The notes under the pieces: generated by a model
The model's database searches: none
The model's input: only the letters and a program-made list of their open reading frames with translations
What the model was told of the DNA's origin: nothing
Part shown: piece after piece, positions 8,381 to 16,874 of the stretch
Position numbering within the stretch: the first letter of the stretch is position 1
Layout: the number at the start of each line of letters is the position of its first letter
Origin: Fuerstiella sp.
GTDB lineage: Bacteria > Planctomycetota > Planctomycetia > Planctomycetales > Planctomycetaceae
Direction of reading: 5' to 3'
DNA: 64,000 bases
Assembly (NCBI GenBank): GCA_022447225.1
Contig: JAKVAZ010000007.1
Span: forward strand, 112,475-176,474
Translations under genes and position numbers: made by a program

Positions 8381-9904
8381 ATGATTCCTTCCAACCGTCT
8401 TCGAATTGTGCTGGCAGCGTCCGAAGCGGTCCCCTGGTTTAAGACCGGTGGTCTGGCTGACGTGACGACGGCTTTGGCACGTGCGCTTGATCAACAGGGA
8501 CACGACGTCACCGTCATCGTGCCGGACTACGCAACGATTCGGTCCGGCCGTGACGATCTTCTGCCGAACGTTACCAGTACCGGGATTCGATTCGCTGTCA
8601 ATATAAACGGCGAGACTGTGCCGGGGACTGTCCGCTGGGCGACACTTCCGGAGTCCGGTGTCAAAGTTCTGTTGCTGGCACAGAATCGTTACTTCAATCG
8701 TTCGCAGTTGTATATGGAAGACGGAGTAGGCTATGAGGACAACTGTGAACGGTTCTGCTTTTTCAGCCGGGCTGTCATGGAGGTCTGCAGTCAAATGGTT
8801 CTACGACCGGATATTATTCACTGCAACGACTGGCAGACCGGGTTGATCCCCGCGCTGCTGCACTCTCAGTTTGCCGGTCGGCCGGGTTTCGAAAATGCTG
8901 CATCGGTCGTAACCATTCACAATATGTCGTTTCAGGGACAGTTCTGGCATTTCGATATGCCGCTCACCGGCATGGACTGGCGGTACTTCTCGATGCATCA
9001 CATGGAGCATCAGGGGCATCTGAACCTGCTAAAGACCGGCATCGCTATGGCGGATCAGATCACCACGGTCAGCCCTACTTATGCCAGAGAAATCTGCACT
9101 CCCGAGGGAGGATGTGGCCTTGACGGGTTATTAAGACACCGACGGTCGGACCTTACCGGAATTCTAAACGGGATCGATCAGACCGTCTGGAATCCGGAGA
9201 CAGACCCTCACCTGTGTTCTCGTTTTTCGGCTGCGACACCTCAGCCGGGCAAGTCGGATTGCAAAGAATATCTGCAGAAAGAAATGGGTCTTCCGGTGCG
9301 AAGGGACGTACCTCTGTTCGGGGTGGTTTCGCGAATCTCTGATCAAAAGGGATTCGATCTCATCGTGGAAGTATCCGGCCGCATGCTGTTTCAGGATTTG
9401 CAGCTGGTGATTCTTGGTACCGGAGATCCGCGATATGAGACTCAACTCCGGCAACTTTCGGAAAGATTTTCATCGCGTGTTGCCGTTGTGATTGGTTTTG
9501 ATGACAGTCTGGCCCATCAGGTCGAAGCCGGATCCGATGTGTTTCTTATGCCAAGTCGTTTCGAACCCTGTGGTCTGAACCAGATGTACAGTTTGCGGTA
9601 CGGGACGGTGCCGGTGGTCAGACGAGTTGGGGGGCTGGCTGATTCCGTGACCGATGCCAATGATGAAACCCTGGCGGATGGATCTGCGACGGGTTTCGTT
9701 TTCGATGACTACTGCAGTACCCGGCTGGCAGAAACCATTGAACGTGCGGTCACCACATTCAGGCAACCAACCGTATGGAAAAAAATCGTCGCTGCCGGCA
9801 TGTCCCGTGACTGGTCCTGGTCCCGCAGTGCCCGGCAATATGTCGACGTCTACCACGAGGCACTCGAACGTCGCCACGGACGTGGTAAAGACGGTCGCCG
9901 GTAA
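8381..9904 (+). CDS. glgA: Glycogen synthase (ADP-glucose type)
   Basis: 507 residues, the normal size for bacterial GlgA (GT5 family). The N-terminal ADP-glucose-binding loop is present as WFKTGGLADV (KTGGL). Other GT5 landmarks are CNDWQTGLIPALLH, TVSPTYAREI, GILNGIDQTVWNPETD, and the C-terminal SRFEPCGLNQMYSLRYGTVP with RRVGGLADSV. The enzyme transfers glucose from ADP-glucose to the growing alpha-1,4-glucan in the cytoplasm. No other glycogen genes are adjacent. A weak stem (ACGGT/ACCGT) followed by TTTT spans the stop region at 9891-9914 and might act as a terminator. Confidence 0.92.
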   Translation: MIPSNRLRIVLAASEAVPWFKTGGLADVTTALARALDQQGHDVTVIVPDYATIRSGRDDLLPNVTSTGIRFAVNINGETVPGTVRWATLPESGVKVLLLAQNRYFNRSQLYMEDGVGYEDNCERFCFFSRAVMEVCSQMVLRPDIIHCNDWQTGLIPALLHSQFAGRPGFENAASVVTIHNMSFQGQFWHFDMPLTGMDWRYFSMHHMEHQGHLNLLKTGIAMADQITTVSPTYAREICTPEGGCGLDGLLRHRRSDLTGILNGIDQTVWNPETDPHLCSRFSAATPQPGKSDCKEYLQKEMGLPVRRDVPLFGVVSRISDQKGFDLIVEVSGRMLFQDLQLVILGTGDPRYETQLRQLSERFSSRVAVVIGFDDSLAHQVEAGSDVFLMPSRFEPCGLNQMYSLRYGTVPVVRRVGGLADSVTDANDETLADGSATGFVFDDYCSTRLAETIERAVTTFRQPTVWKKIVAAGMSRDWSWSRSARQYVDVYHEALERRHGRGKDGRR

Positions 9905-9977
9905 AAACCGTTTTAGCGCAGTCGGCGTAGTCAACCGGCTGCAGTGAACAGGGTCTTTGACGGAACACCACCGGAGG

Positions 9978-11552
9978 TCATTCGATGACGTATTCCTGAT
10001 CCAGCAGGTCTACCGCAGTCGAGACCGAACCTTCGTCCAGTCCGCCATCACGAACAATTTCCGTTGATGCCTCATTGTCGCCTGTCAGTTCTCTGGCGCT
10101 GGCGCCGATGCGCCCGGAGGAATCATAAGCATAGGTGATGGCGATGGGTGAACCTTTCGGCAGACTTTTCGGAAGGTTAAAGACTCGAAAATCGCCAATC
10201 AGTTCACAGGCTGCCGGGTCAACGGCTTCTCCTTCGAGAATTTCAACATGCACGCGCTGCTGTCCGTCTGAATTGGTGCCGAATCGCTGCGTGACCTCAT
10301 GCGGGACCGGAGTGTTCCGTTGGATCATGATGTGGTTGATCTTGCGTGACTGATCCGAAGGATCGGTTATTTTGATTCCGAGGGAATGTGAATTGACATC
10401 GCTGGTACGGACATTTTTCAGTCGTGTCAGAACCGCCTCCGGAATCTTGGTCGCGTCGCTGCTGCGGGCCTGCATGATCGCTGCGTGGATTGCTGCGCCT
10501 TCCGCCACCGCACGTTCAGGCAGCAGTTCGCGGGACGGGTTCTGACCTGTGACTTCCTTCAACATTTGTTCAACGACCGGCATATACGTCGAACCACCTA
10601 CCAGAATGACTTCGTCCAGACTGCCTGGCTTGGTGCCTGCCTGTTGCATGACCAGTTCCGTGGTGTCCTTGGTTCGCTGCAGCATGTCCGCCGTCATACG
10701 TTCAAACTCGGGACGCGAAAGTGAAACGGACAGTGTCTTTCCTTCAAAGTAGACACTGATGGGGACCTGTGACTGGGTGCTCAGAAGCTGTTTCGCATCT
10801 TCCGCTTCCTGATGAAAAGTCATCATCGTTTCCGGGTCTGTGGAAGGATCCAGATCGTATTTCTGTTTGAACTGTTCCACGAGGTGATCTGCCAGACGTT
10901 TGCTCCAGTCGAGTCCGCCCAGCATGACATCTCCATCCGTCGCAAGCACGCGAAACGCGGTTGGCGTATATCGTACCACGGTGACGTCGAACGTTCCGCC
11001 TCCCAGGTCATATACAAGGATGGTACGTTCGTCATCATTCAGGTCGGTGCGTCCCAGAACGTTCTGGCCCCATGCATACGCCAGGGTTGCCGCCGTTGGC
11101 TCATTGATAATGTCAACGACATTCAGACCGGCGATACGACCGGCATCCTGTGTGGCCTTTCGACGGACATCATTGAAGTAATACGGTACGGTGATCACGG
11201 CATTCGCGATCGGACCGATTTTCTTTTCCGCGTCCTGTTTCATCTTCTTCAAAATCAGCGCGGAGACGAATTCAGGTGATAGTTTTTTATTCTGGTAAAC
11301 GACATGGTAATCCTTGTTTCCCATTTCACGTTTGACCGCTTCAACGACCTGGTCCGGGCTGGCTACGGAAATTCTTTCAAAAGACGGTCCTACCACGACC
11401 CGGTCTTCGTCAAGCAGAACAACGGATGGTGTAATCGGACGAGTATCTGCGTTGTCGATCACTTCAGGTTCACCGTCATCATTCAGATGTGCGATGGCAG
11501 AATACGTTGTGCCAAGATCAATACCGACAGTTTGGCCTTCGAGAAACTTCAT
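9978..11552 (-). CDS. Hsp70-family chaperone without C-terminal lid
   Basis: 524 residues. The ATPase domain is clear: VGIDLGTTYSAIAHLND (phosphate 1), NEPTAATLAYA (connect), YDLGGGTFDV (phosphate 2) and VILVGGSTYMPVV (adenosine). A substrate-binding beta domain follows (SHSLGIKI, NTPVPHEVTQRF). The protein ends soon after it, where DnaK would continue with about 100 further residues of helical lid and the EEVD-like tail. It is therefore a DnaK paralogue, not the housekeeping DnaK. No dnaJ or grpE is nearby. It is the minus-strand gene after an epimerase gene, with a 234-base gap between them; nothing else is visible in that gap. Confidence 0.88.
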   Translation of the reverse strand: MKFLEGQTVGIDLGTTYSAIAHLNDDGEPEVIDNADTRPITPSVVLLDEDRVVVGPSFERISVASPDQVVEAVKREMGNKDYHVVYQNKKLSPEFVSALILKKMKQDAEKKIGPIANAVITVPYYFNDVRRKATQDAGRIAGLNVVDIINEPTAATLAYAWGQNVLGRTDLNDDERTILVYDLGGGTFDVTVVRYTPTAFRVLATDGDVMLGGLDWSKRLADHLVEQFKQKYDLDPSTDPETMMTFHQEAEDAKQLLSTQSQVPISVYFEGKTLSVSLSRPEFERMTADMLQRTKDTTELVMQQAGTKPGSLDEVILVGGSTYMPVVEQMLKEVTGQNPSRELLPERAVAEGAAIHAAIMQARSSDATKIPEAVLTRLKNVRTSDVNSHSLGIKITDPSDQSRKINHIMIQRNTPVPHEVTQRFGTNSDGQQRVHVEILEGEAVDPAACELIGDFRVFNLPKSLPKGSPIAITYAYDSSGRIGASARELTGDNEASTEIVRDGGLDEGSVSTAVDLLDQEYVIE

Positions 11553-11786
11553 TAGCGTTACCTTGGTCCTAATAACATTGGGCGTGGTGCAGATTCGGGA
11601 GTCAGACGATCAAACTGGAGCCTGGAAGCAGGGCACTGATATATTACTCGATGTACAGACACAGATATTTAGAGAAGGTCTGCCATTCTGGTGGTGCGAC
11701 AAATAGGATGCAAGTAGTCAGACGCCGGAAGAATCGTCTGGGATAGATATTTTATTTCCACCAAATTCGGTGTCCGTCCTGCTCTG

Positions 11787-12728
11787 TTACGTTGATCTCT
11801 GTTGAAACCACTTGGCGGTTTCAGCAAGACCCGGACCGATTGACACGAATTTACCGAGTAGTTCAGTCAGTCGATCGCCGTTGAGGACACTGCGTCGGAT
11901 GTCACCGGCGCGATGATCGCCAGGCCTGATATCCACTGATTTTCCAAGATGCTCCTGCAGGATACAGGCCAGTTGGCGTGTTGTAGTTTCTGATCCCGTG
12001 CCAACGTTGAGTACCGGATCAGAAAACCGACACTCCATCGAGGCAATGTTGGCTTTGACCACGTCTCTGACGTACACATAGTCGCGGATACATCCGTCGT
12101 CTCCACTGACACGCATCGCGTTCAACTGAATTTCTTCACCGGCCATGATTCGACTGCAGAAGATCGCAACCACTCCGGATTCGCCGTGCGGATCCTGACG
12201 AGGTCCGTAAACATTCGCATAACGCAGAATACTGTAGTTTAGTCCGTGTTCGACACGGAAACACTCCAGATATTTCTCAACAGCCAGTTTACTGCAGGCA
12301 TAAGGACTGATAGGCACAGGAAGTGTATCCGTGTCGGCACGTGTACCTTCAGGGACTTCGCCATAGATTGCCCCGCCGGTGCTGGCAAACACGACTTGTT
12401 CCACCCGAGCGGCGACACTTGCCGTCAGCACATTCAGTGATCCCAGTATATTGACGGATGCATCCATCTGAGGATCACGCACACTGACTGCAACACTTGC
12501 CTGGGCTGCCTGGTGGTTCACGTGGGTCGGACGAAAATCCGCAAAAGCTGCATTCAGCGAATTTACATCACAAATATCAACTTCGTAAAAAGCGGCCTTT
12601 TCCGGAACGTTTTCCCTGTGACCCGATGCAAGATTGTCAACTATCCCCACCTCATAGCCGCACTCCAGCACCCTGTCAGCCACATGGCTGCCGATAAAAC
12701 CTGCGCCACCGGTAATCAAGATTCGCAT
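11787..12728 (-). CDS. NAD-dependent sugar-nucleotide epimerase/dehydratase (GalE-like SDR)
   Basis: 313 residues of the extended short-chain dehydrogenase family. The N-terminal Rossmann motif is TGGAGFIGSHVADRV. The catalytic Tyr-x-x-x-Lys is in SPYACSKLAVEKY, and the Ser/Thr partner lies in VFASTGGAIYGE. RYANVYGPRQDPHGESGVVA is typical of UDP-glucose 4-epimerase-like proteins. The likely role is epimerisation or dehydration of a UDP-sugar for cell-envelope polysaccharide; the exact substrate cannot be fixed. It is divergent from the DUF1549 gene on the right. Confidence 0.85.
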   Translation of the reverse strand: MRILITGGAGFIGSHVADRVLECGYEVGIVDNLASGHRENVPEKAAFYEVDICDVNSLNAAFADFRPTHVNHQAAQASVAVSVRDPQMDASVNILGSLNVLTASVAARVEQVVFASTGGAIYGEVPEGTRADTDTLPVPISPYACSKLAVEKYLECFRVEHGLNYSILRYANVYGPRQDPHGESGVVAIFCSRIMAGEEIQLNAMRVSGDDGCIRDYVYVRDVVKANIASMECRFSDPVLNVGTGSETTTRQLACILQEHLGKSVDIRPGDHRAGDIRRSVLNGDRLTELLGKFVSIGPGLAETAKWFQQRST

Positions 12729-12940
12729 AATTCATCCGTCTCCTCTGGCATTTTTGCAGGGTGTCTGCTGAACTGGCCGGATGCAGTGGACGGGAACAGA
12801 AGACCGTAAGGACTGCCGGTCAGTGCCCCCCAACGTATTTCGCGATATTATCAGTCGCGTCGTGCTGAATTCTCGGCATCCTGGACTGCATTTCTCTTGC
12901 CGTGAAGCCCTTGCCTGTCCGTTCATTCATAATTTTCATG

Positions 12941-12963
12941 AATCCGGGTTGAATGCCCGGATT
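12941..12963. repeat. Inverted repeat in divergent intergenic region
   Basis: AATCCGGG and CCCGGATT are perfect 8-base arms around the 7-base loop TTGAATG. A smaller pair, ATTCAT/ATGAAT, lies directly to its left. The element is in the roughly 390-base gap between the epimerase gene and the DUF1549 gene, which are transcribed away from each other, so it could be an operator or a 5' leader hairpin. No T-run follows it. The rest of this gap shows no gene. Confidence 0.4.
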
Positions 12964-13115
12964 TGGACGAACAAATCCCGCAGTGAAGCGAGTATTTTGT
13001 TCAGAACTGAGTGGGATTTCGGTTATTCATGAGGCTGCCATCAGCTGAGACCCGTTCAATTCATATCAAATGCTCCAGACCGGCTCCGCTCAGCCGTTTT
13101 GACAGTCAGGTTCTC

Positions 13116-14738
13116 ATGTCTTTGTATTTCTTCAACGTGGGGATGATGATCACACTGGGATTGGCGATACCTGTGGCGCCTTCTGTGCGGGCGGCAGAGC
13201 CGGTGCTTTCCACAGTGGACTTCATCGATCAGCAGATCGCACAGGCGTGGGATGATAATGAAGTCAAGCCGTCCGGTCCCGCAACGGATGAAGAATGGGT
13301 CCGGCGAAGTTATCTGGATGTCGCCGGACGAATACCGTCGCTGCAGGAGACCACTGACTGGCTGGAAAGCAGGGATCCTCGCAAAAAATCAGTTCTGATC
13401 GAGTCGCTGCTGGGGGGGGATGACTACGTTCGCAACTTTACGTCGATCTGGACCAATGCATGCATTGGCCGGGGAACTCCGCGACGTGTCAGCCGGAACG
13501 CACTGGAGAAGTTCTTCCGTGAAACTTTTGCAAAAGGGCGTCCCTGGAACGAGGTTGTCAGGGATCTGGTTACGGCGGAGGGACATTTCGAGGAAAACGG
13601 AGCTGTCAACTACATTCTGGCTCAAACTCAAACACCTGATGATGCCGTTCAGTTGACGGCCAGAACGACTCGTTTGTTCCTGGGAATCCAGGTTCAGTGT
13701 ACTCAATGCCATGACCATCCGTTTAACAATTGGCAGCAAAGCCAGTTCTGGCAGTACAACAGTTTCTTCCGTCAGGTACGCCGCATTGATCGTCGTCGCC
13801 AGGATCCCGAGTCCGGGCGTCTGGTAGATGATTACTCGGAAGTCGTTCGTGGTGTCTTTCAGGGACCGGTGTATTTCGAGAAAAGAAACGGTTTGATGCA
13901 GGTCGCGTTTCCGGAGTTCCAGGGACGCAAAGTCGATCCGGCAGCGGACGACCGCCGCGCCGAATTTGGACGGCTGATGATGGAGCCGGCAGACGGTAAT
14001 TCACCGCTGATTGCTCAGGCGTTTGTGAACCGGATGTGGGCTCATTTCTTTGGCTACGGATTTACTCGTCCGGTGGACGATCTGGGTCCGCATAACCCTC
14101 CCTCGCATCCCGACCTGCTGATTCGACTGGGCGCCGATTTTGCGGCTGCCGATTATGACGTGAGGCAGTTGATTCGCTGGATCACCAGCAGCCAGGCGTA
14201 TTCACTCACCAGTAAACTGAGTGACAATAACCGGATGGATAATCCATCTGCCGGTGAGATGCCTTTGTTTAGTCATGCCTATCTCAAATCCATGCAGGCA
14301 GAACAGTTATATGATTCTTTGATTGTTGCGACCAGAGCCCACCAGTCGGGTAACACCGGCTGGGACACACAGGAGAAACAGCGCAGACGCTGGATGCAGC
14401 AGTTTGTTGTTGCCTTTGACAACGATGAAAACGACGAGGCGACGACCTTCAACGGCACGATTCCTCAGGCGATGATGCTGATGAACAGTGAACTGTCAGA
14501 GAAGGCCGTGAGTGCAGAACAGGGAAGTTTTTTACATCAGGTGCTCACCGGATCGGATTCTGAAGGGAAGAAGCTGCAGCAGCTGTATCTGGCAGCGTTC
14601 AGTCGTCATCCGACCCGCAGCGAAATCTCTCGAGCACGGCGTTTGTTTCGAGCGTACGGCAGAACCGGTCAGGTTGCCGCGTTTCAGGATCTCTTTTGGG
14701 CTTTACTGAACTCAAATGAGTTCATCATGGTGCATTAG
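13116..14738 (+). CDS. DUF1549/DUF1553 exported protein with CxxCH motif
   Basis: About 540 residues from the ATG at 13116, which gives a good signal peptide (hydrophobic [18 protein letters not shown], cleavage before AEP). Earlier in-frame starts at 13011 and 13029 exist. DUF1549 covers the N-terminal half ([20 protein letters not shown]) and ends around [14 protein letters not shown], whose CTQCH (residues 195-199) has the form of a c-type heme site. DUF1553 covers the C-terminal half ([20 protein letters not shown], then [11 protein letters not shown]). Such proteins are abundant in planctomycetes and normally paired with DUF1501 genes, as here; their biochemical role is unproven. It is shorter than many relatives, which reach 700-1000 residues. 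Confidence 0.88.
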   Translation: MSLYFFNVGMMITLGLAIPVAPSVRAAEPVLSTVDFIDQQIAQAWDDNEVKPSGPATDEEWVRRSYLDVAGRIPSLQETTDWLESRDPRKKSVLIESLLGGDDYVRNFTSIWTNACIGRGTPRRVSRNALEKFFRETFAKGRPWNEVVRDLVTAEGHFEENGAVNYILAQTQTPDDAVQLTARTTRLFLGIQVQCTQCHDHPFNNWQQSQFWQYNSFFRQVRRIDRRRQDPESGRLVDDYSEVVRGVFQGPVYFEKRNGLMQVAFPEFQGRKVDPAADDRRAEFGRLMMEPADGNSPLIAQAFVNRMWAHFFGYGFTRPVDDLGPHNPPSHPDLLIRLGADFAAADYDVRQLIRWITSSQAYSLTSKLSDNNRMDNPSAGEMPLFSHAYLKSMQAEQLYDSLIVATRAHQSGNTGWDTQEKQRRRWMQQFVVAFDNDENDEATTFNGTIPQAMMLMNSELSEKAVSAEQGSFLHQVLTGSDSEGKKLQQLYLAAFSRHPTRSEISRARRLFRAYGRTGQVAAFQDLFWALLNSNEFIMVH

Positions 14739-14800
14739 TATCGATTTGGTATCACCCTGATCATTTTTTTTCTGACCGACGATTGACATCGGAGTTTGCC

Positions 14801-16102
14801 ATGGCGATCCGGAATAACTGCGGCATGAAGCGTCGACACTTCATGGAACATGTAGCCACTGCCGTCTCTGCCATTCCGGCGTTGAATTTTCTGTCGCACG
14901 TTACGACCCACGCCGATACCGTGCGGGCTCGTCGAAAGGCCTGTATTCTCATGTGGATGGGCGGCGGGCCTCCGTCCATCGATATCTTTGATCTGAAACC
15001 GGGATCAAAAAACGGCGGAGAATTCAAACCGATCGAGACGGCCGCTCGGGGAGTGCAGATCAGCGAACACATGCCGGAGACGGCAAAAGTCTTTCAGGAT
15101 CTTTCGCTGGTACGGTCCATGAGTACACGGGAAGCGGATCACAGCCGCGGTCGGTACTACATGCACACATCTTACGTCCCAAATCCCACGGTCACTCATC
15201 CCACCTTTGGATCGATCGTGAGCTATCAGTTCAGTCAGCGATCTCATTCACTTGAAATTCCCGCATTCGTTTCGATTGGTGGAACATCGGGTGATGCCGG
15301 GTTTCTGGGAATGGCACACGCTCCGTTTGTCGTTGATTCCTCGGGACGTATCAAAAATGCACCATCTGATGAGAACAAGCGCAGGCTTCCCGGACGACTT
15401 GCAATGCTCGAAGAAGTGGAAAAGAGTTTCATTAGATCCGGCCGTGGTGATTTGCCTAAAGACCACCTGAGCGTCTATCGGAATGCTGTGAACCTGATGA
15501 CTTCTCCGCAGATGGCTGCCTTTAATGCGGATTCGGCCTCCGCGGCCCTTGGACTGGAACAGGAATCTTCGCAAACCAGAGAACTGTACGGACAGAATTC
15601 ATTTGGACGAGGGTTGCTGATGGCCCGAAGACTGGTTGAAGTTGGAGTCCCGTTCATCGAGGTGAATATGGGCGGATGGGACCTCCACCAGAACGTATTT
15701 CGGACACTTCGTGATCAGCGTCTTCCGCAACTGGATCAGGGCCTCTCGGCACTTGTTCAGGATCTGAAGCAGCGCAGCATGCTGGACGATGTTGTGCTGG
15801 TGTGGATGGGAGAATTCGGGCGGACGCCGCGAATCAATCAGAATGCGGGACGCGATCACTGGGCTGCCAGCTGGACAACTCTTCTGGGTGGAGGAGGACT
15901 CAACAACGGTCAGGTAATCGGGGCAACAGATTCGGACGGCGTTGGAATTGCAGACGGCAGTCAGTCGTACCTGCCAGGTGACATCTGGGCCACCGTTGCC
16001 CATGTACTCGGAATTCCACTCAACACCGTCTACACATCAAAACGAGGTCGTCCCATGAAACTGGCCAACGGCGGTACGCCTGTCAGGGAACTTGTGAGCT
16101 GA
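14801..16102 (+). CDS. DUF1501 family protein with Tat-like signal
   Basis: About 433 residues. The N-terminus [16 protein letters not shown] has a twin-arginine-like RRxF signal. The body shows DUF1501 (sulfatase/alkaline-phosphatase-like fold): [49 protein letters not shown] and a C-terminal LGIPL segment. The product is expected to act outside the cytoplasmic membrane together with the DUF1549/DUF1553 protein encoded 62 bases upstream. The ATG at 14801 has GGAG nearby; 14783 and 14825 are alternatives. Function is unknown; the fold suggests a metal-dependent hydrolase, but the substrate cannot be named. Confidence 0.88.
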   Translation: MAIRNNCGMKRRHFMEHVATAVSAIPALNFLSHVTTHADTVRARRKACILMWMGGGPPSIDIFDLKPGSKNGGEFKPIETAARGVQISEHMPETAKVFQDLSLVRSMSTREADHSRGRYYMHTSYVPNPTVTHPTFGSIVSYQFSQRSHSLEIPAFVSIGGTSGDAGFLGMAHAPFVVDSSGRIKNAPSDENKRRLPGRLAMLEEVEKSFIRSGRGDLPKDHLSVYRNAVNLMTSPQMAAFNADSASAALGLEQESSQTRELYGQNSFGRGLLMARRLVEVGVPFIEVNMGGWDLHQNVFRTLRDQRLPQLDQGLSALVQDLKQRSMLDDVVLVWMGEFGRTPRINQNAGRDHWAASWTTLLGGGGLNNGQVIGATDSDGVGIADGSQSYLPGDIWATVAHVLGIPLNTVYTSKRGRPMKLANGGTPVRELVS

Positions 16103-16110
16103 TACCGGTG

Positions 16111-16332
16111 ATGTTCCGGTTCATTGCGGACCGGAAATATCGAGACACGATTTGTACATCTGCATTTTCAACAGGTCAGTGCTTCGGTCTGGCTGATTGT
16201 GATGCCGTGGTATCCCTGCCGACGCACCGGTCCGGTAACAGTGCGGAGCCGCCGAGAAAACGACCGTTGAAATTCAAACCAGTGGATACAATTGTTAGCA
16301 CAGACATTAAGCCGGTTTTCGTGTCTTCATGA
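16111..16332 (+). CDS. Possible small ORF coupled to the ECF sigma gene
   Basis: 73 codons from the ATG at 16111 (a GTG lies at 16108), starting just after the DUF1501 stop. Its TGA overlaps the sigma-factor ATG as ATGA at 16329-16332. The product is not recognised and has no clear motif. The coupling geometry is the only argument in favour; a leader peptide that sets sigma translation is possible, and chance is equally possible. Confidence 0.25.
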   Translation: MFRFIADRKYRDTICTSAFSTGQCFGLADCDAVVSLPTHRSGNSAEPPRKRPLKFKPVDTIVSTDIKPVFVSS

Positions 16333-16874
16333 ACCCTGATGATCAACCAGCCAGTTTGCTCAGCGACGACGAATTCATTCGTCTGTTTACCAGCAACCAG
16401 CGTTCATTATTCCTTCATATTCTGCCTCTCGTGGGCAATGGACCGGATGCTGACGAAGTTCTCCAGGAAACAAATCTGATCATGTGGGCCAAACGCGAAC
16501 AGTTTGAACCTGGCAACAGTTTTCTGGCGTGGGGACGAGCGATCGCCCGGCTTGAAGTCTTTCGATTCCGGCGTACTCGCGGCAGAAAACTGAAATTTTT
16601 GGAAGGGGATCTGCTGGATCGTGTTGCCGGTCAGACGGAAGCTTCTTCCGACGAACTGGAACTGCGGCGAGAGGCTCTGGATTACTGTTTTCAGAAGTTG
16701 CAGGCCAAAGATCGAAAACTGATTCGACTGCGGTATTCGCCCGGAACGAGCGGTGACGATATTGCCCGGCGACTGGGACGACCGGCGAATTCGGTGTATC
16801 AGTCTCTCGGACGCATTCGTCGTACTCTGGCCGGATGTATCCGTCGGCGACTGGCGTCAGGAGAGGTCAGATGA
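16329..16874 (+). CDS. ECF RNA polymerase sigma factor (planctomycete type)
   Basis: 181 residues. Region 2 spans about residues 12-80 (ADEVLQETNLIMWAKREQF, FLAWGRAIARLEVFRFRR). Region 4 spans about 115-175 and has a helix-turn-helix (YSPGTSGDDIARRLGRPANS, VYQSLGRIRRTLAGC). The short length and these sequences match the Rhodopirellula/Verrucomicrobium-type sigma-70 family proteins. It should direct RNA polymerase to a small regulon. The gene overlaps the next one by ATGA, and that product carries the anti-sigma-like domain, so the pair is probably a sigma/anti-sigma module. Confidence 0.9.
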   Translation: MNPDDQPASLLSDDEFIRLFTSNQRSLFLHILPLVGNGPDADEVLQETNLIMWAKREQFEPGNSFLAWGRAIARLEVFRFRRTRGRKLKFLEGDLLDRVAGQTEASSDELELRREALDYCFQKLQAKDRKLIRLRYSPGTSGDDIARRLGRPANSVYQSLGRIRRTLAGCIRRRLASGEVR

